NCBI GenBank assembly: GCA_014529385.2
Contig: CM043953.1
Coordinates: 61,877,872 to 61,941,871 of the forward strand
DNA length: 64,000 bases
Reading direction: 5' to 3'
DNA from: Adiantum capillus-veneris
Taxonomy: Eukaryota; Streptophyta; Polypodiopsida; Polypodiales; Pteridaceae
Position numbers and translations under genes: made by a program. The notes under the pieces were generated by a model that saw nothing but the letters and a program-made list of their open reading frames with translations, searched no databases and was not told the DNA's origin. Below, piece after piece: positions 1 to 11,340 of this stretch (position 1 is its first letter; every line of letters begins with the position of its first letter).

Positions 1-880
1 AATGTGTGCTTAGTGATTTTTCAAATCTGATGTGGCCATGCCCAATTAGACATTTGTGTGTTCAATTTGCAATTTGGACATGATTAACACGTGGTTCATC
101 ACCTAGAAATTGATAAAAACTGTCAATTATTAGTATGCGGGTGTACGCATAACAATTGGCTAATGTGCATGATTAATTTTATGTTTGAGTGCAAAATTGA
201 TGTGTGTAATCACTAATTTCTACGTTCTTGAGCTCAAAACAGGGTTTACACACTCCCATTACGTCAAATTTTGACCTAATTTTGTCGGTTTAATTGCATA
301 GTTGTGATTTTTATTGGCAACATGAATTGGCAATTACATTGAGATGTTAATTGTAATTTTATTTAAATGCACAATTCATCGATATGTGTCAAAAGTTTTT
401 CAGATATTGTTTGTATTTTTTTTTGGCAATTTTGGCTAATTTTTGCATTAATTTTCAATTCATTCCATAAAAAAATTGTTAATCTGCAATCTTGATGAGA
501 TGCTTTGGATGTGTTATTACGGCATGATTTCGAGCACTTTTGTGCCCTCATTGGTCATGTTTTGTGCATTTTGCTATTTTCGAGGACCGGTTTGGTGATT
601 TTGTCATAATTGACATGTTGAAAGTGTTTGAATGTGATTGTCGCTGATTTTTTGAGGTTTTTAGAATTTTTGAGTTTTGACTAATTTTTGAGGATTTTAA
701 AAAATAAAGTTGAAAAAATTGATCTCGGCTTAAGCCGATGATTTTTCACAAGCTTCTCAACCACGCTCCAACGACACTTCGATGCTCAATATGAATTTGA
801 GGGTGAAACTTTGGGGTTTGGCAAAAAATCGATTTCAACGAGTCGTTTCGATGAGAACTTTCTCTTATTGTGATTAAGGT
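1..880 (+). repeat. 5' leader region of a gypsy-type LTR element (plus orientation, starts outside window)
   Basis: The reverse complement of this segment aligns over most of its length with the plus strand at about 38,000-38,955. Shared blocks include the sequence around 'accaatgaggacacaaaag' and the stretch around 'tgtctaattgggcatg'. The copy near 38-39.7 kb runs into a PBS and LTR at 39,690, so it is the untranslated leader of a minus-strand element. Position 1 corresponds to about 38,955, so this copy belongs to a plus-strand relative whose LTR lies left of the window. No gag coding sequence was recognised downstream. Reading frames inside it are short, AT-rich and not convincing as genes. 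Confidence 0.7.
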
Positions 881-1421
881 TTTAATTTAAAAAAAAAACT
901 CCCCCAATAAATAAGCTTTGCTTATTATCCCTTCACTCCTCTCCAATCTCTCTCTTCTTCTTTCTCTCCTCCCTTGAGAAAAAAATAACGCTCAATAACT
1001 CTCTCTCAACTATACCCTCTTTCTCTCTCTTCGATTGCACAAACTTATTATGTGTGCTCTACCACCCCCACACACACTTAAAATTAGGCCTTTAGAGGTT
1101 GTGGAATAAGAGAAAACACACGCACACAATTTTCTTTTTTTTCCTGTCCCTCTTCTCACCAGCTACTACCGACCTTTCTCTATCATGCTCTTGGTGGCTG
1201 GCATCGTTTCCACACACCCACACTATCTCTCTCACTCCTTCTCTCTCTAACTCTCGCTCTCCTATCTTGCTTTCTTTTCATACTATGCACACCAAGTCTA
1301 CAATCGCCAAAAGCAACACCATGTGGCTCGTAATCTCTCATTCTCTCTCTTCCCCTCCTCGCACGTGCCCATCTTATCTCTCTTTGCTCGTTGTTCCTGG
1401 GACCACCATCGCAAACATTTA

Positions 1422-1453
<32 letters not shown>

Positions 1454-2170
1454 CTCTGATTTCCACCGTGCAAGAAAATGGGCCTCTCTTTCTATCTTTG
1501 AGTCGACGTCAATTAATAGGAGTTTCTAAAGACCAAAGCCTTATGAATGCACATCGAAGATGAATATGAAGAAGCATTGAAGATTAGAGTTACACACTTT
1601 TTAAATTTTCCCAAAATGGGCCAACTGCCATGGCTGAGGCAATGGGACAGGACCTTGCAAAGTGTCTGAATTTTTTACACTTAAATTAAGCACCTAATTG
1701 AAGTACAATGGGCTTTTGGCTAAGATTTTAGTCATAGTCGCCTCGTCAATGAATTCTATTGAGAAGAAGCCTTTTGCAAGATATTGGGCATTCAAAACTG
1801 AACCACTCTGATTGAAGAAAATACAGCTATACAACCAAGCTATTAGTTTTGGCAGGTCTTAACACACTTAGATAGGTTGGGTTCAGATGATGCAGCCAAA
1901 AGGTTAATCGCAAGGGGTCATGTCCCTCTTTCACAAGTCAAATTTGAAGGTCCCATGGTTTGTGTGTGCTGCATGGAATTGTCAAAGAAGACATTTTGAA
2001 GAATGAGGTTCTTGATTGCAATTGACTATGGTAATCTACTTGTATGCATTGAAATGCACTTTATGAAAATGGATGTCGTATCCTTCTAGAAAGCACTTCC
2101 TAAACGGCTCCTATATGCACATGTAAGTGTATGCACAACAAGCATTTTGTCCAACACGTTGTCTTGTGTG
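881..2170. other. Pyrimidine-rich intergenic stretch, no gene seen
   Basis: The first 700 bases are strongly TC-rich on the plus strand, with a run of CT dinucleotides at about 1,422-1,449 and many 'ctctct' tracts. The long open frames here (1,099-1,563 plus, 1,183-1,473 minus) encode almost only Ser/Leu/Thr or Arg/Glu repeats and are composition artefacts. From about 1,563 to 2,170 I see no recognisable coding sequence, RNA gene or repeat partner inside the window. Confidence 0.5.
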
Positions 2171-2173
2171 TGT

Positions 2174-2183
2174 GTGAGAGAGA

Positions 2184-2224
<41 letters not shown>

Positions 2225-2230
2225 AGGGAG
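2174..2230. repeat. (GA)n microsatellite
   Basis: An almost uninterrupted run of GA dinucleotides ending in a GGGA-rich tail. It is one of many purine/pyrimidine dinucleotide tracts in this window. Confidence 0.9.
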
Positions 2231-2489
2231 AGAGGTGGGTGGCAAACATGATGGTGATTGAAGTGTAAAGGCTCATGGAAGTTGATTACATTGTAGGTGG
2301 AATTGTCAATTTGACTCTATGCTTGGATGTGAAGCACCTCCAAAATGAAGCATGAGTCCACCCACATTAGACTTATGTGATGACTTAGCACCAACTCAAC
2401 CCTCTCACGTGAAAGCTGAAAGTGGGGTGCTACCGAATGAACTATTGCTTCCAATTTCCATGGGATAGTGCCCCCCAAAAAACAAAAAA

Positions 2490-2515
<26 letters not shown>
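2490..2515. repeat. (CA)n microsatellite followed by poly-A
   Basis: About a dozen CA units followed by an A-rich run. The overlapping short frames on both strands are repeat artefacts. Confidence 0.85.
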
Positions 2516-2520
<5 letters not shown>

Positions 2521-2851
2521 AAAAAAATTGATTACCATAATAATGGCCAGATTAAGAAGTCCATTATAGAGTTTGACTTATTCAAAGTTTTCTTAATATT
2601 TTACTTTTTAAAAGAGCCTTTTCATTCAAGGGTCTCATACAGGTACATTTCATTAAATTGTTTTAAGCTTTCCTATGCTTATTATTAGACCTATCTTTTT
2701 TTGACAAAGTATTAAAATATTCTTGTTTTATTTTGTCAATTGGTCTTTCACCCTTTCACCTTGTTGTCTAAGTGTGGCCCTTCTGGGTGCATGACACATG
2801 GAGTGAGCTGCTTGATCTAGCTTGTGTGCCCTGTAGTCCCCGTTCACACAA

Positions 2852-2853
<2 letters not shown>

Positions 2854-2896
<43 letters not shown>
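2854..2896. repeat. (GA)n microsatellite
   Basis: About twenty uninterrupted GA units. Confidence 0.9.
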
Positions 2897-2899
<3 letters not shown>

Positions 2900-5040
2900 C
2901 ATACTATGGTGTTAGGCCTCGAGAAGAGACATGAAGCATACAACTTGTAATCTTAAGCACTTCAAGGCTTGATACGAGCTTGATGTTGGTTTTGTAATTT
3001 TATGCTATGCTTCATACAATTCACTCACGAATGTGAGTTTTGCTATAAAAACAAATAGTAGAAAAAAAATAAGATCATCTACTTTATAATTGTAAGGCTC
3101 TTTTTTTTTTTGGGAATATTGTCCCCTCATCCACATGGAATGCTTTGATGTTTATTGTACATTCTTTTGCGACTTGATATAACATTTACACTCACAATCG
3201 TGAGCATGGAAAAAAGAAAAGCTTGAAATCATGCATGAAGTTCATGAATCATGCTAAACTGCTCTTAATGAAATTTTCCTTACACGAAATTATGAAATTC
3301 TTGCAAAATTTTACAGTCTCATTGGAAATTGTTGATTGTTTGTACAATAAACTATTGTTAACAAAGTTAAGGTTCACAGTGGCATTTTAAAAGAATAAAA
3401 TGAAACGAAAGAAAAGTCAAGTTATGAAAAGACCCATCACTTGACAAAGATTATAACGACGTTAGGAGGCACCAAGGTCCGTTAAGTTAAAGGGGATGAG
3501 ATTTATAGAGAGTAAGTTTAAATAAGTGCTTTTAATAATTACACATAATTTTTATTGTTTTTAATATAAAATTATATTATTCACTATACACAAACGGTTT
3601 ATTTATTATGAAAAGTCTCATTTTAATAATAAAATGATAGATGTACATTGCACATTATTATTTGAAAAAAAATAAAAAATAAAATAAAAATATATAATAT
3701 ACTATTCATTATATATTTATTAATCACGAGTGGTTTATATATTAGCATTTAAATAATAAGATGAAAGGAGTACATTGCACACTATCATCTGTAAATAAAA
3801 TAAAATAAAAACATATTGAAAAACTAAAACAAAAATTATTTTAATGTCTTTATTTTAAAAAAATAAAATAAATCTTTTGTGAAATTCTTAAATAAAAAAA
3901 GTCTATATATGGATCAAACTTTTATGAATATAATCTTTACTATTTTGTTCTCTAAATCAGTTATAGGCATACTAAAAACAAATAAATGAATGTACTATTG
4001 GGAAATAGCATTGGAAAGGATATGACTTTTTTTTTTTTCTTTCTTCTTTTCAAAACTTTTGGGCTCTTTTGAGGGTCATATGTCAAAACACTTCACTTAG
4101 AATTAGAATTGAATGGCCTTCACCCCTATAGATATTAAGGCCTTTAGCATGGCAGAAAAAAAAATAAATCAATGAAATTAATAAAATTTCAAATCTCAAG
4201 CTAACTCTCTTTTCCTTTGAGGTATCTTTTAAAAAGCCCAAAACTAAAGACACTTTTATTTGTGCTCTTTTGTTTGCTAAATTAGGCATTAGAGGAGAAG
4301 GCGAAAAGGCGTACAAGTCTACCCAAGAGTCTCACTAAGCAAGCCTTAGGAGAGAAAGCAGATAGATGTGTCAATATCTTTGTAGGCTACAAGGTGTGTG
4401 TGTGTGTGTGTGTGCGCTTGTGTTTATAGACAAATAGATGTGTCAATTTCTTTGTAAGCTACAAGGGTGTGTGTGTGTGTGTGTTTGTTTGTTTTGGGAG
4501 TGTGGGATGGATGAAATACACAAATCACCTATTGTGATTGTTGTTGAATAGTTCGTATGTTTTGCATGAGTGAGCATAGATGATATACCAAATTCAAAGA
4601 GAACTTTATATCTAGGGCTCGAAGGACAAGAATGTCAAGCTTCTGAGTTGAAGTTGTGTGCCAATTTTTGCGGCATCAAGATCAACCAAGTTAGAGAGGG
4701 CTTTGGAGGGTGGCAAGAGCTATGATTGTGCTATTCATGGACTTGAGGTTCAAATTATAACAGTTCACAAGTCCATTTAATACATAATTGACACATATGC
4801 GACACAAACAATTGCAATGCGGCTAGATATGTGATTGACAGACACTTGTGGATGCACAGAGAGAGTGTCCTGTGATACAAAGAGCAATGGGGCCCAAGAG
4901 CGAGTCTGAGGTAAGTTTTTGGCTTGACCATGCAACCCGGCAAGAAGTCCAAGACTAGTCAAACCAAATTTGTCTATGCAACAAAGATTTGAGAGGAGGC
5001 GCGTTTAGCACAAACCGAGTGTGAAACGTGTTTTAAAAGA
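2897..5040. other. Intergenic AT-rich DNA upstream of CAF1
   Basis: No coding sequence recognised. The part from about 3,480 to 3,990 is very AT-rich, with two related internal segments containing 'gtacattgcacac' or 'gtacattgcacat' near 3,640 and 3,770. From 4,362 to 4,485 a unit of about 75 bp ('gatgtgtcaat...gctacaagg' followed by a GT run) is present twice in tandem. The remainder shows nothing I can assign. Confidence 0.45.
4362..4486. repeat. Short tandem duplication with (GT)n tracts
   Basis: The block 'agatgtgtcaat.tctttgta.gctacaagg' followed by a run of GT occurs at about 4,362-4,412 and again at about 4,432-4,486. The copies differ at a few bases and in the number of GT units. Confidence 0.75.
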
Positions 5041-5227
5041 TGGAGTCAAGCTTTTTCACAAGGTGTGCGCGCAGGCTTTTCTTGGCCTCCTACTTTAGTT
5101 CCCCCGACGGTCTCTCTATGTTTGTATAACCGCGTGCGGGCTTTTCCCTCCCTAGAGAGGCAAGGCGTTTTCGATTGCCATGCTTGCCTTGCGCAGAAAT
5201 CCACGTCCGATTTCAACCTTCCTCTGC

Positions 5228-5262
5228 AAACCCTAATCCTATCACAAAACCCTAACCCTAAT
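5228..5262 (+). promoter_or_regulatory. Telo-box motifs in the CAF1 5' leader
   Basis: AAACCCTAA occurs at 5,228-5,236 and a longer variant with two CCCTAA units at about 5,246-5,261, just upstream of the CAF1 start codon. Telo-boxes near the transcription start are known in plants, particularly in genes for translation and RNA metabolism expressed in dividing cells. Their position fits the leader or core promoter of this gene. I could not place a TATA box or the transcription start with confidence. Confidence 0.6.
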
Positions 5263-5281
5263 CCTCTCTGCAGCCCCCGCC

Positions 5282-6091
5282 ATGTCTATCCCTGATGGCG
5301 CCACCATCCGCATCCGCGAGGTCTGGGATCGCGATGCGCGCAAGGAATTCGTCCACATCAACAGACTCAAGCGTAAATTTCCCAACATCTCCGTCGATAC
5401 AGAGTTCCCTGGCTCCTTCCCTGTGTACCTCATCGCTAGCACTGAAGAGGAACGCATCTACCAATCCCTCAGAGCCAACGTCGACAAGATGAAGCTCATT
5501 CAGGTCGGCCTCACCCTCACCAATGACATCGGGGAGCTCCCCATGATTGATGGCGCTTACTGTGTTTGGCAATTCAACATCCGCGATTTCGACATCACCA
5601 CCGACTTGTATGTGGACACATCCATCCAGCTGCTGAAAGCCAGTGGCATTGACTTTGAGAAAAATCGGCGGGAGGGCATTGACTCGCGCAGATTTGGTAG
5701 CCTCTTAGTCAAGTACAATTTGGTTCGCAACAAGAAGATTCACTACATATGCTACCAAGGGGACTATGATTTTGCCTATCTGCTTAAGCTTTTGACGGGG
5801 GAGTTGCTGCCGGTTACGCATGCAGAGTTCAAGGCAAAGGTACAAGATTTTTTCGGTGCTGTCTATGACATTAGACTTGTGCAGACTACATGCTTTCATC
5901 TCAAATGTGGGCTTCAAAAGTTCTCCGACATACTGGGCGTGAAGCGCATCTCGGGAAATGCCCATCAAGCGGGCTCAGACAGCCTGCTCACGTCTTCAGC
6001 ATATCAAACTATCAAGGACAAATATTCTGGAAATTGTAGAGGAAGGTCTGCTGTAATGCCTCCTGGTCTTGTTAGGACCCTAGTCTTCTGA
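5282..6091 (+). CDS. CAF1: CAF1-type CCR4-associated factor, poly(A) deadenylase
   Basis: A complete 269-residue open frame encodes a DEDDh-family 3'-5' exoribonuclease of the CAF1/POP2 type, the subunit of the cytoplasmic CCR4-NOT complex that shortens mRNA poly(A) tails. The expected catalytic residues are visible: Asp39 and Glu41 in 'VDTEFPG', Asp163 in 'GDYDFAYLL', Asp233 and His228 in 'AHQAGSDSLLT'. The block 'VWQFNIRDFDI' and 'GIDSRRFGSLL' also match the family, and the length is normal for plant CAF1 proteins, which are often intronless. The start was chosen because 'REVW' follows immediately, as in relatives, and there is a G at position -3. The residues after about 238 (ending 'GLVRTLVF') diverge from the usual CAF1 tail, and 'YQGDYDF' replaces the more usual 'HSGYDF'. 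No neighbour in the window is functionally linked. Plants have many CAF1 paralogues; which one this is cannot be told here. Confidence 0.9.
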   Translation: MSIPDGATIRIREVWDRDARKEFVHINRLKRKFPNISVDTEFPGSFPVYLIASTEEERIYQSLRANVDKMKLIQVGLTLTNDIGELPMIDGAYCVWQFNIRDFDITTDLYVDTSIQLLKASGIDFEKNRREGIDSRRFGSLLVKYNLVRNKKIHYICYQGDYDFAYLLKLLTGELLPVTHAEFKAKVQDFFGAVYDIRLVQTTCFHLKCGLQKFSDILGVKRISGNAHQAGSDSLLTSSAYQTIKDKYSGNCRGRSAVMPPGLVRTLVF

Positions 6092-7780
6092 ATGACTATA
6101 GGTAGACCATCATTAACCTTTTAGCCCATTTTGAGATACCTCCTCATAGCGAAAAAGTACGTTTTTGATGGTTCTAATGGCAAGTGGTTTCGGTATGCTG
6201 GGCAGTACTTTTGCATTTGTGTTGGTTCTTTTGTGTTGGTAATTTTGCCTTTGTGTTAATGATGATTGTTAAAGGTTACATGTGGGTGAATTGTTTTGCC
6301 GCAAACATTGGTACCTTGTTTGTTTGTTTCATGCTGTTATGTTTCTATACATGATATAGGGTACAGGACATCCTATTGTACATGCAGGGAATATGGCAAA
6401 GTGATATCAACGGAAACATGACATCCTGTTGTGCATACAAGGAATGTGCCACTGCCTGTCACAGATGGCAAAGTGATATCATCATAGAATTGTTTTGAGT
6501 TGAGTTCTACAGACTTTTTGGATTACTATGGTTGTACATCTTTGTGTATCATCTTATATGTGGACTTGAGATACATTGTGTGAGCTCGTGACTCCTCACG
6601 ACGACGTAATTATAACTCCATATGCTGATGCACTTCATGGGGCCTCACATCATGGAGTGCGCATCTTTGATTGGCAATCAGAGAAAAAAATTTAACATCT
6701 CAAAACAAGGATAATTGGTAAAGATCTCTAGAAAGTTTAACTTTTTGTTCCTTGGCAGCAGAGCTAATCTATCTTTTTTTTTTTTTGAGCTAATAAAAGA
6801 TTTATAACTGCATGTCAGCTTCTTTGAACTTCCTTTGAATTGAGTGCAAAGTGCTCCGTTCAAGCATTCTGAGCCAGGATACCAATTCTGATGAGGAAAA
6901 GCTTTGGATTGAGGAGTTCATGACTAGATGTAAGAGAGCATGCTGTCATTTTAAGGGCAGTATGATTATGTCAAGGAACGTGGTTGGGGATAAGTTTTAG
7001 ACATGTCGCACACTAAGTCAGAGATGGTTTTTATAATTGTCCAATGTCCACCACCTTTAGCAAGATGTGTTGATTTCGAATTATCCATCAAAGTAAGATA
7101 GGAAAACATCTGTAGTTATGGTCAAGAGAGTAGCTCAAAAAAGTATTTATCTATTCATTCAAGGACCCTCTATTGAATTGATGTTAACCAAATTTGGTGA
7201 GAGGTGTAGGACAACATAATTTTTTTTCTTTTTCTAGAGAAAGTACCTTTTGATTATGCACACTAAGGTGCCAATGACGAAGAATATCTTGAATTTCCTC
7301 AAAATGCTGTAACAATGAGGTAGTGTTGGTCTATGGTGAGCTTATCAACTTTGAGCTTTGTAAATTATGCCTCGATTTGTGTTTGTGTAAGGAAAGTCTT
7401 ATCCAATGACATCGGCTCCTTGGTAACTATTAGTTGCTTGGTTTGATATGCCCGACATAGACCAATATTACCCATCCTTTACCTCATACTATCATAATCA
7501 CATGAGGTCCTTTAATGAATAAACCCATTCACTAACCAAACAAAGTCTCACAAATGTTTGTACATAATTGCGTTGCGATCTTCGCTCGCTTATTAATTTC
7601 ATTTAACAACGTAGAATGGGCCATGGGGACAGAGGAAGGTACACAATTGAGAGTGTATCTTATGTTAGCGAACTAAAAATTGTTGTCTCAAAGGGTGGAA
7701 GCACAACTATGGTTTAGGTCACATACAAAGGTGGTCTTTAACATGGTTTATATATTCCGTTTCTTTTTTCTCTATTTTAT
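6092..7780. other. CAF1 3' flank and intergenic DNA
   Basis: The first few hundred bases are T/G-rich, as expected for a plant 3' UTR, but no single polyadenylation site stands out. The remainder holds no recognised gene. The distal part of the minus-strand copia LTR that begins at 7,899 probably extends leftward into this stretch, but I could not find its far end. Confidence 0.4.
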
Positions 7781-7899
7781 ACACTTAGGCACAAGACACA
7801 TTGTATTGTGTTAGTGGCTCACACAAGTGTATAGCTGTACACTTAGGGTTAGTAGCAGTTAGTGATGGGCGATCGGTCACATGGCCATTAAACCTAACA
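7780..7899 (-). repeat. Start of 3' LTR of minus-strand copia remnant C
   Basis: On the minus strand a typical copia polypurine tract ('caagtgggagaa', about 7,900-7,911 on the plus strand) is followed directly by TGTTAGG, the expected LTR start, at 7,899. A TATA-like 'tataaaatag' follows about 130 bases into the LTR on the same strand. The left end of the LTR was not located, so only the proximal part is given. Confidence 0.65.
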
Positions 7900-7989
7900 T
7901 TCTCCCACTTGATGGCCAATGTGAGAGACCATAAGAATGGAGGAGAACCACGCTTCACCCAATACCCATCGCTCACGACAGTGCTGAAA

Positions 7990-9315
7990 CTAATGACTGG
8001 AGAGACTTTTAGTGAGTGTATCCACTGTGTTCTTTGACATAGGAATCTTTGATAAATCAAGGCTCTTGTTTTCCAGGCATTCATGAGGATTGAAGTGATA
8101 ACGCACATCAATGGGATCAAGTGTAGGAGTCGGGAGCCGCAACGGAAGAGGAAGATGAATACACACATCAATGTGTTTCATTCTGTAATGAAACACTGGA
8201 TTGTTAGCCAAGGCAATAGCACTCTGACTGTCACAATAAAGAACTGGTGTACACTGTTCCAACCCAAGATCTTTCATTACACAAGCAAGCCAAATAGCTT
8301 CTTTGCATGCCTCACTCAGAGCAACATACTCTGCCTCTATGGTAGAAATGGATGTACAGTTTTGAAGAATGGATCTCCAAGAAATCGCAGAATCATCAAA
8401 TGTGTAAATCCAGTCTGTTGTTGATTTACGATTGTCAACACAGCCTGCATAATCACTGTCTACAAATCCCTGAATGGATGACTCTCCATGACCATAGCAT
8501 AATTGTCTATCTGCAGTGCCACTCAAGTATGTGAGAATCGACTTGACAGCATCCAATGCTTTTTACTAGGGTTAGACAGAAATCTGCTGACAACTCCCAC
8601 TGCATGTGCAATGTCAGATCTTGTAGCCACCATGGCATACATAAGGCTACCACAAGATGAAGCATAAGGAACCTTAGCCATCGCAGCTTTTTCCTCAACA
8701 TATTTGGGACACTTGTTCTTGCTAAGTTTCAAATATGCAGGCAATGAAGTACTCAAAGCCTTCCCCTTTTGCATGTTGAAATGATCAAGAACCTTGTGCA
8801 CATACTCTTTTTGAAAAAGGTACAAAAACCTCTTCTTATGGTTAGGAGTAATGCGCATACCCAAAATGTGATTGGCTTCACCAAATCTTTCATGTCAAAT
8901 TGACTTTTTAGCTTGGTTTTCAAGTCAGCAATGTCCTTCTTGGAATGACCACCAATATGCATGTCATGTACATAAAGGATAAGTACAATAAGTTGTCCAT
9001 TGGGTTGTCTTTTCACGTAAAGACATGGATCCTCATTACTGCGCTTATAGCCTAGGGAACACACAAATGCATCAAACTTTTGATGCCATTCTCTGAATGA
9101 TTGCTTCAAGCCATAGAGACTTTTCAGAAGCTTACACACCAAATGTTCCTTGGCCTTTAGCACAAACCCTTCAGGTTTCTGCATATAAATCTCTTCCTCG
9201 ATACCACCATGTAAGAAAGCTGTAATAACATCCATTTGATCAAGCTCCATATCTTTAGTGGCAACCAAAGCAAGCAACATTCTCAGTGTGGTCATCTTGA
9301 TCACTTGAGAAAATA
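7990..9315 (-). pseudogene. Ty1/copia pol remnant C: RT C-terminal part and RNase H
   Basis: On the minus strand, 9,304-8,753 encodes copia reverse transcriptase ('MDVITAFLHG', 'LYGLKQS', 'LILYVHDMHIGG' where YVDD has become YVHD). It continues through 8,864-8,523 to RNase H at 8,556-7,990 ('GFVDSDYAGCVDNRKSTT', 'STIEAEYVALSEACKEAIW', 'CDSQSAIALA'). These are the standard C-terminal domains of a Ty1/copia polyprotein. The frame is broken at least around 8,880 and 8,550. In RNase H, about 20 residues between 'MKHIDV' and 'IDVRYHF' look like a small duplication or insertion. The YVDD change would inactivate polymerisation. The upstream part of the same RT lies at 10,946-11,340, separated by a solo LTR. 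Confidence 0.85.
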
Positions 9316-10945
9316 TGTAATGGAATTTGCCTATTCAATTTGAGAGTAGCGGAATTTAATGAGAGTACTTTCAAGAAATGATTTTGTGAGCATAGCGGGT
9401 TGACATAATTGAAGATAGCAACATAATCATAGCAATTAGTTAACTTGGCATAGACAATACTTTTGCAAGAGAGAGAATTTAGAGAACGTGACAACAGTTG
9501 AGGGCCGGATTTATGTGGATCCGGTCCCCCCTCCAATAGGCATTTGTATTATGATTTCTCCCATAAAGAGAGACTTGTTACAATACAGTCTTTGTGTTCC
9601 TTGTGACCTAGGTGATGCCATGAAGATGGAAGGCTTCATGCATCACAAACATAACATAAACTTGAAGAAAGCTTTAACTATCCCAAGCCTCAGTCCCAAG
9701 ACCTCAAACACCTTCGAAGGTGGAGAGAGCTAGCAGGGAATGAGGGTAGAGAAGAGGAAGAAGAAACATTTCATACGAGAAAGAGTTAGTTCCTCACTTA
9801 TCATAACTCTTGTGCTAGCATACATAATAGCATAGTAATGAAGAAGAAATTAGATGGCAAGCTCAAGCATTGAAGCATGGCTCTTGGATGGATTTGCACT
9901 CCATAGCCAAGAGTGTTGGTGTAGGCTCTCAACCTCTACTTGCTTGGAGAAGGAGAGGGAGTTCTTGCACTTTGCATAGTACACAATGAGAGTGTTTGTG
10001 AGTGTGTGTGGGTGAGTATACCCCCTAAGCACCCCCCTAGCTTGCTTGGGTCGACCCCCCCTTGTAGCTCATGCTTGAAGCTCATTGGACCCCTCCAGGC
10101 CTAGCCAATCACAAGCAGGAGCCATTACAAGCAACATGGGTAGCCTTGGGACAAGTGTCCCCCTTTCCCTTTTGAGAGAGAGGACTTGATAAATGCAAAA
10201 ACAATTAGATAATTCAAGTAATTTATCATTGGACCCCTTTGAAGCCTAGCCAATAGGCTTCAAGCAACACATGAAGGTAACATGGGTAGGGACCTGACAT
10301 GTGTCCTTGCTGCCTCTTCAAGCTGGGGCTTCCCTTGTGAGTGTGAATGTGTGTTCTCTCTCTAATCCCTAGGAAAAGGGCTCGCCCCCCCTCTTGTAGG
10401 GATGCTTTTGACTTTAGGAGCTCAAGCACCTTAGTTATCAAGCATGACAAGGCACTTGGACTAGAGGGTATTCTCACAAGCATCTCAGGCAAGCATGTCA
10501 AGGCACCTCAAGCACCTTAATCAAGCGGCAAGTCAAGCACCTCAAGCATGGAGTAAGTCAAGCACCTCAAGCACCTTAATCAAGCACCTCAAGCAGGACA
10601 AACACCTCAAGCACGACAAGCACCTCAAGTAGGTCAAGCACCTCGAGCTTGGGCCGGGTTCCCACCTCAAGCTCAGCCCTAGCTTACCTAAGGTCAAAGG
10701 ACTTTTACACACATTATTGGAGGTCTTCAATGAAGCTAAACCTAAGGTCTTATGCTCCATTGGTTAGCCTTGCTCTTGATAGACCATCTCCCATTTGGGC
10801 CCCTTTACTATTGGCCCCGTGTTGAGATAGATCTATAAGCACATATCTATATCTTAACACTTGTTCCCGTTTATTCTCCCACATTAAGTGATCAATTTAA
10901 TATGAGAAAATCATTTGGGTTGGTTAGATATTAGATTTTATGACA
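9316..10945. repeat. Solo LTR (about 1.63 kb) inserted in copia C reverse transcriptase
   Basis: The segment starts with TG and ends with CA and sits exactly between two halves of one RT. The right half ends at 'GVDFQEIF' and the left half resumes at 'SQVIKMTTLR', as expected of an uninterrupted copia RT. Flanking bases are aaata on the left and aaaga on the right, a 5-bp target duplication with one mismatch. The insert has no coding sequence. It contains a TC/AG-rich zone and a degenerate tandem repeat near 10,500-10,640. A second LTR-like start with a preceding purine tract ('gtgggagaataaacggg', minus strand, near 10,860) suggests it may be more than a simple solo LTR. Confidence 0.6.
10500..10645. 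repeat. Degenerate tandem repeat of 'aagcacctc' units
   Basis: About eight imperfect units of roughly 14-18 bp, built around 'caagcacctcaagca', lie inside the solo LTR. They generate an artefactual leucine/arginine/cysteine frame on the minus strand. Confidence 0.75.
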
Positions 10946-11340
10946 AAAGATTTCCTGGAAATCGACACCATATTCTTGCTTGAAACCTTTGGCCACTAAA
11001 CGAGCTTTGTAATTGTCAATATTCTTCTTGTAAACCGATTTACGAGGCAATGCTTTCCTACCTTTTGGCCATGAAACAAGTTCCCATGTTTTTTTCTTTG
11101 CAATACTCGATAGCTCCCTCTTCATAGCATGTTGCCACTGAACCTTATCATTGGCTAGCATAATGGCTCACCACTATCTGTCAGTACAACAAAATCCACG
11201 CCTGGAACAAAACGTTCTGACGGATGTGAGACTCTTTGAGATCTCTGCGGCTGATCGAAACTCGTACTAGCCTGTGTAGTAAGTGGCTCGAGAGCTGTCT
11301 GGACAGGAGGTGATACATCGAAACTACATCATCATATGGC
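10946..11340 (-). pseudogene. Ty1/copia pol remnant C: integrase-RT linker and RT N-terminal part
   Basis: The minus strand at 11,161-10,931 encodes 'WQHAMKRELSSI', 'KTWELVSWPKGRKAL' and 'YKARLVAKGFKQEYGVDFQEIF', the N-terminal reverse-transcriptase region of a copia polyprotein. Upstream, 11,340-11,170 encodes the usual proline- and serine-rich linker ending 'RVSHPSERFVPGVDFVVLTDSGEP', with a stop and frame changes. It is the missing front half of the RT at 7,990-9,315. The integrase, protease and gag regions are not seen further right, so the element is 5'-truncated. Confidence 0.8.

Noticed and set aside
1099-1563. 154-residue open frame, plus strand
   Set aside because: Almost entirely Ser/Leu/Thr from CT-rich DNA; the opposite strand gives a mirror Arg/Glu frame. 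Composition artefact.
5228-5262. Interstitial telomere repeat
   Set aside because: Only two or three CCCTAA units immediately upstream of a start codon; better explained as telo-box promoter elements.
10226-10760. Leucine/cysteine-rich frames on the minus strand
   Set aside because: They span the tandem 'aagcacctc' repeat inside the solo LTR.
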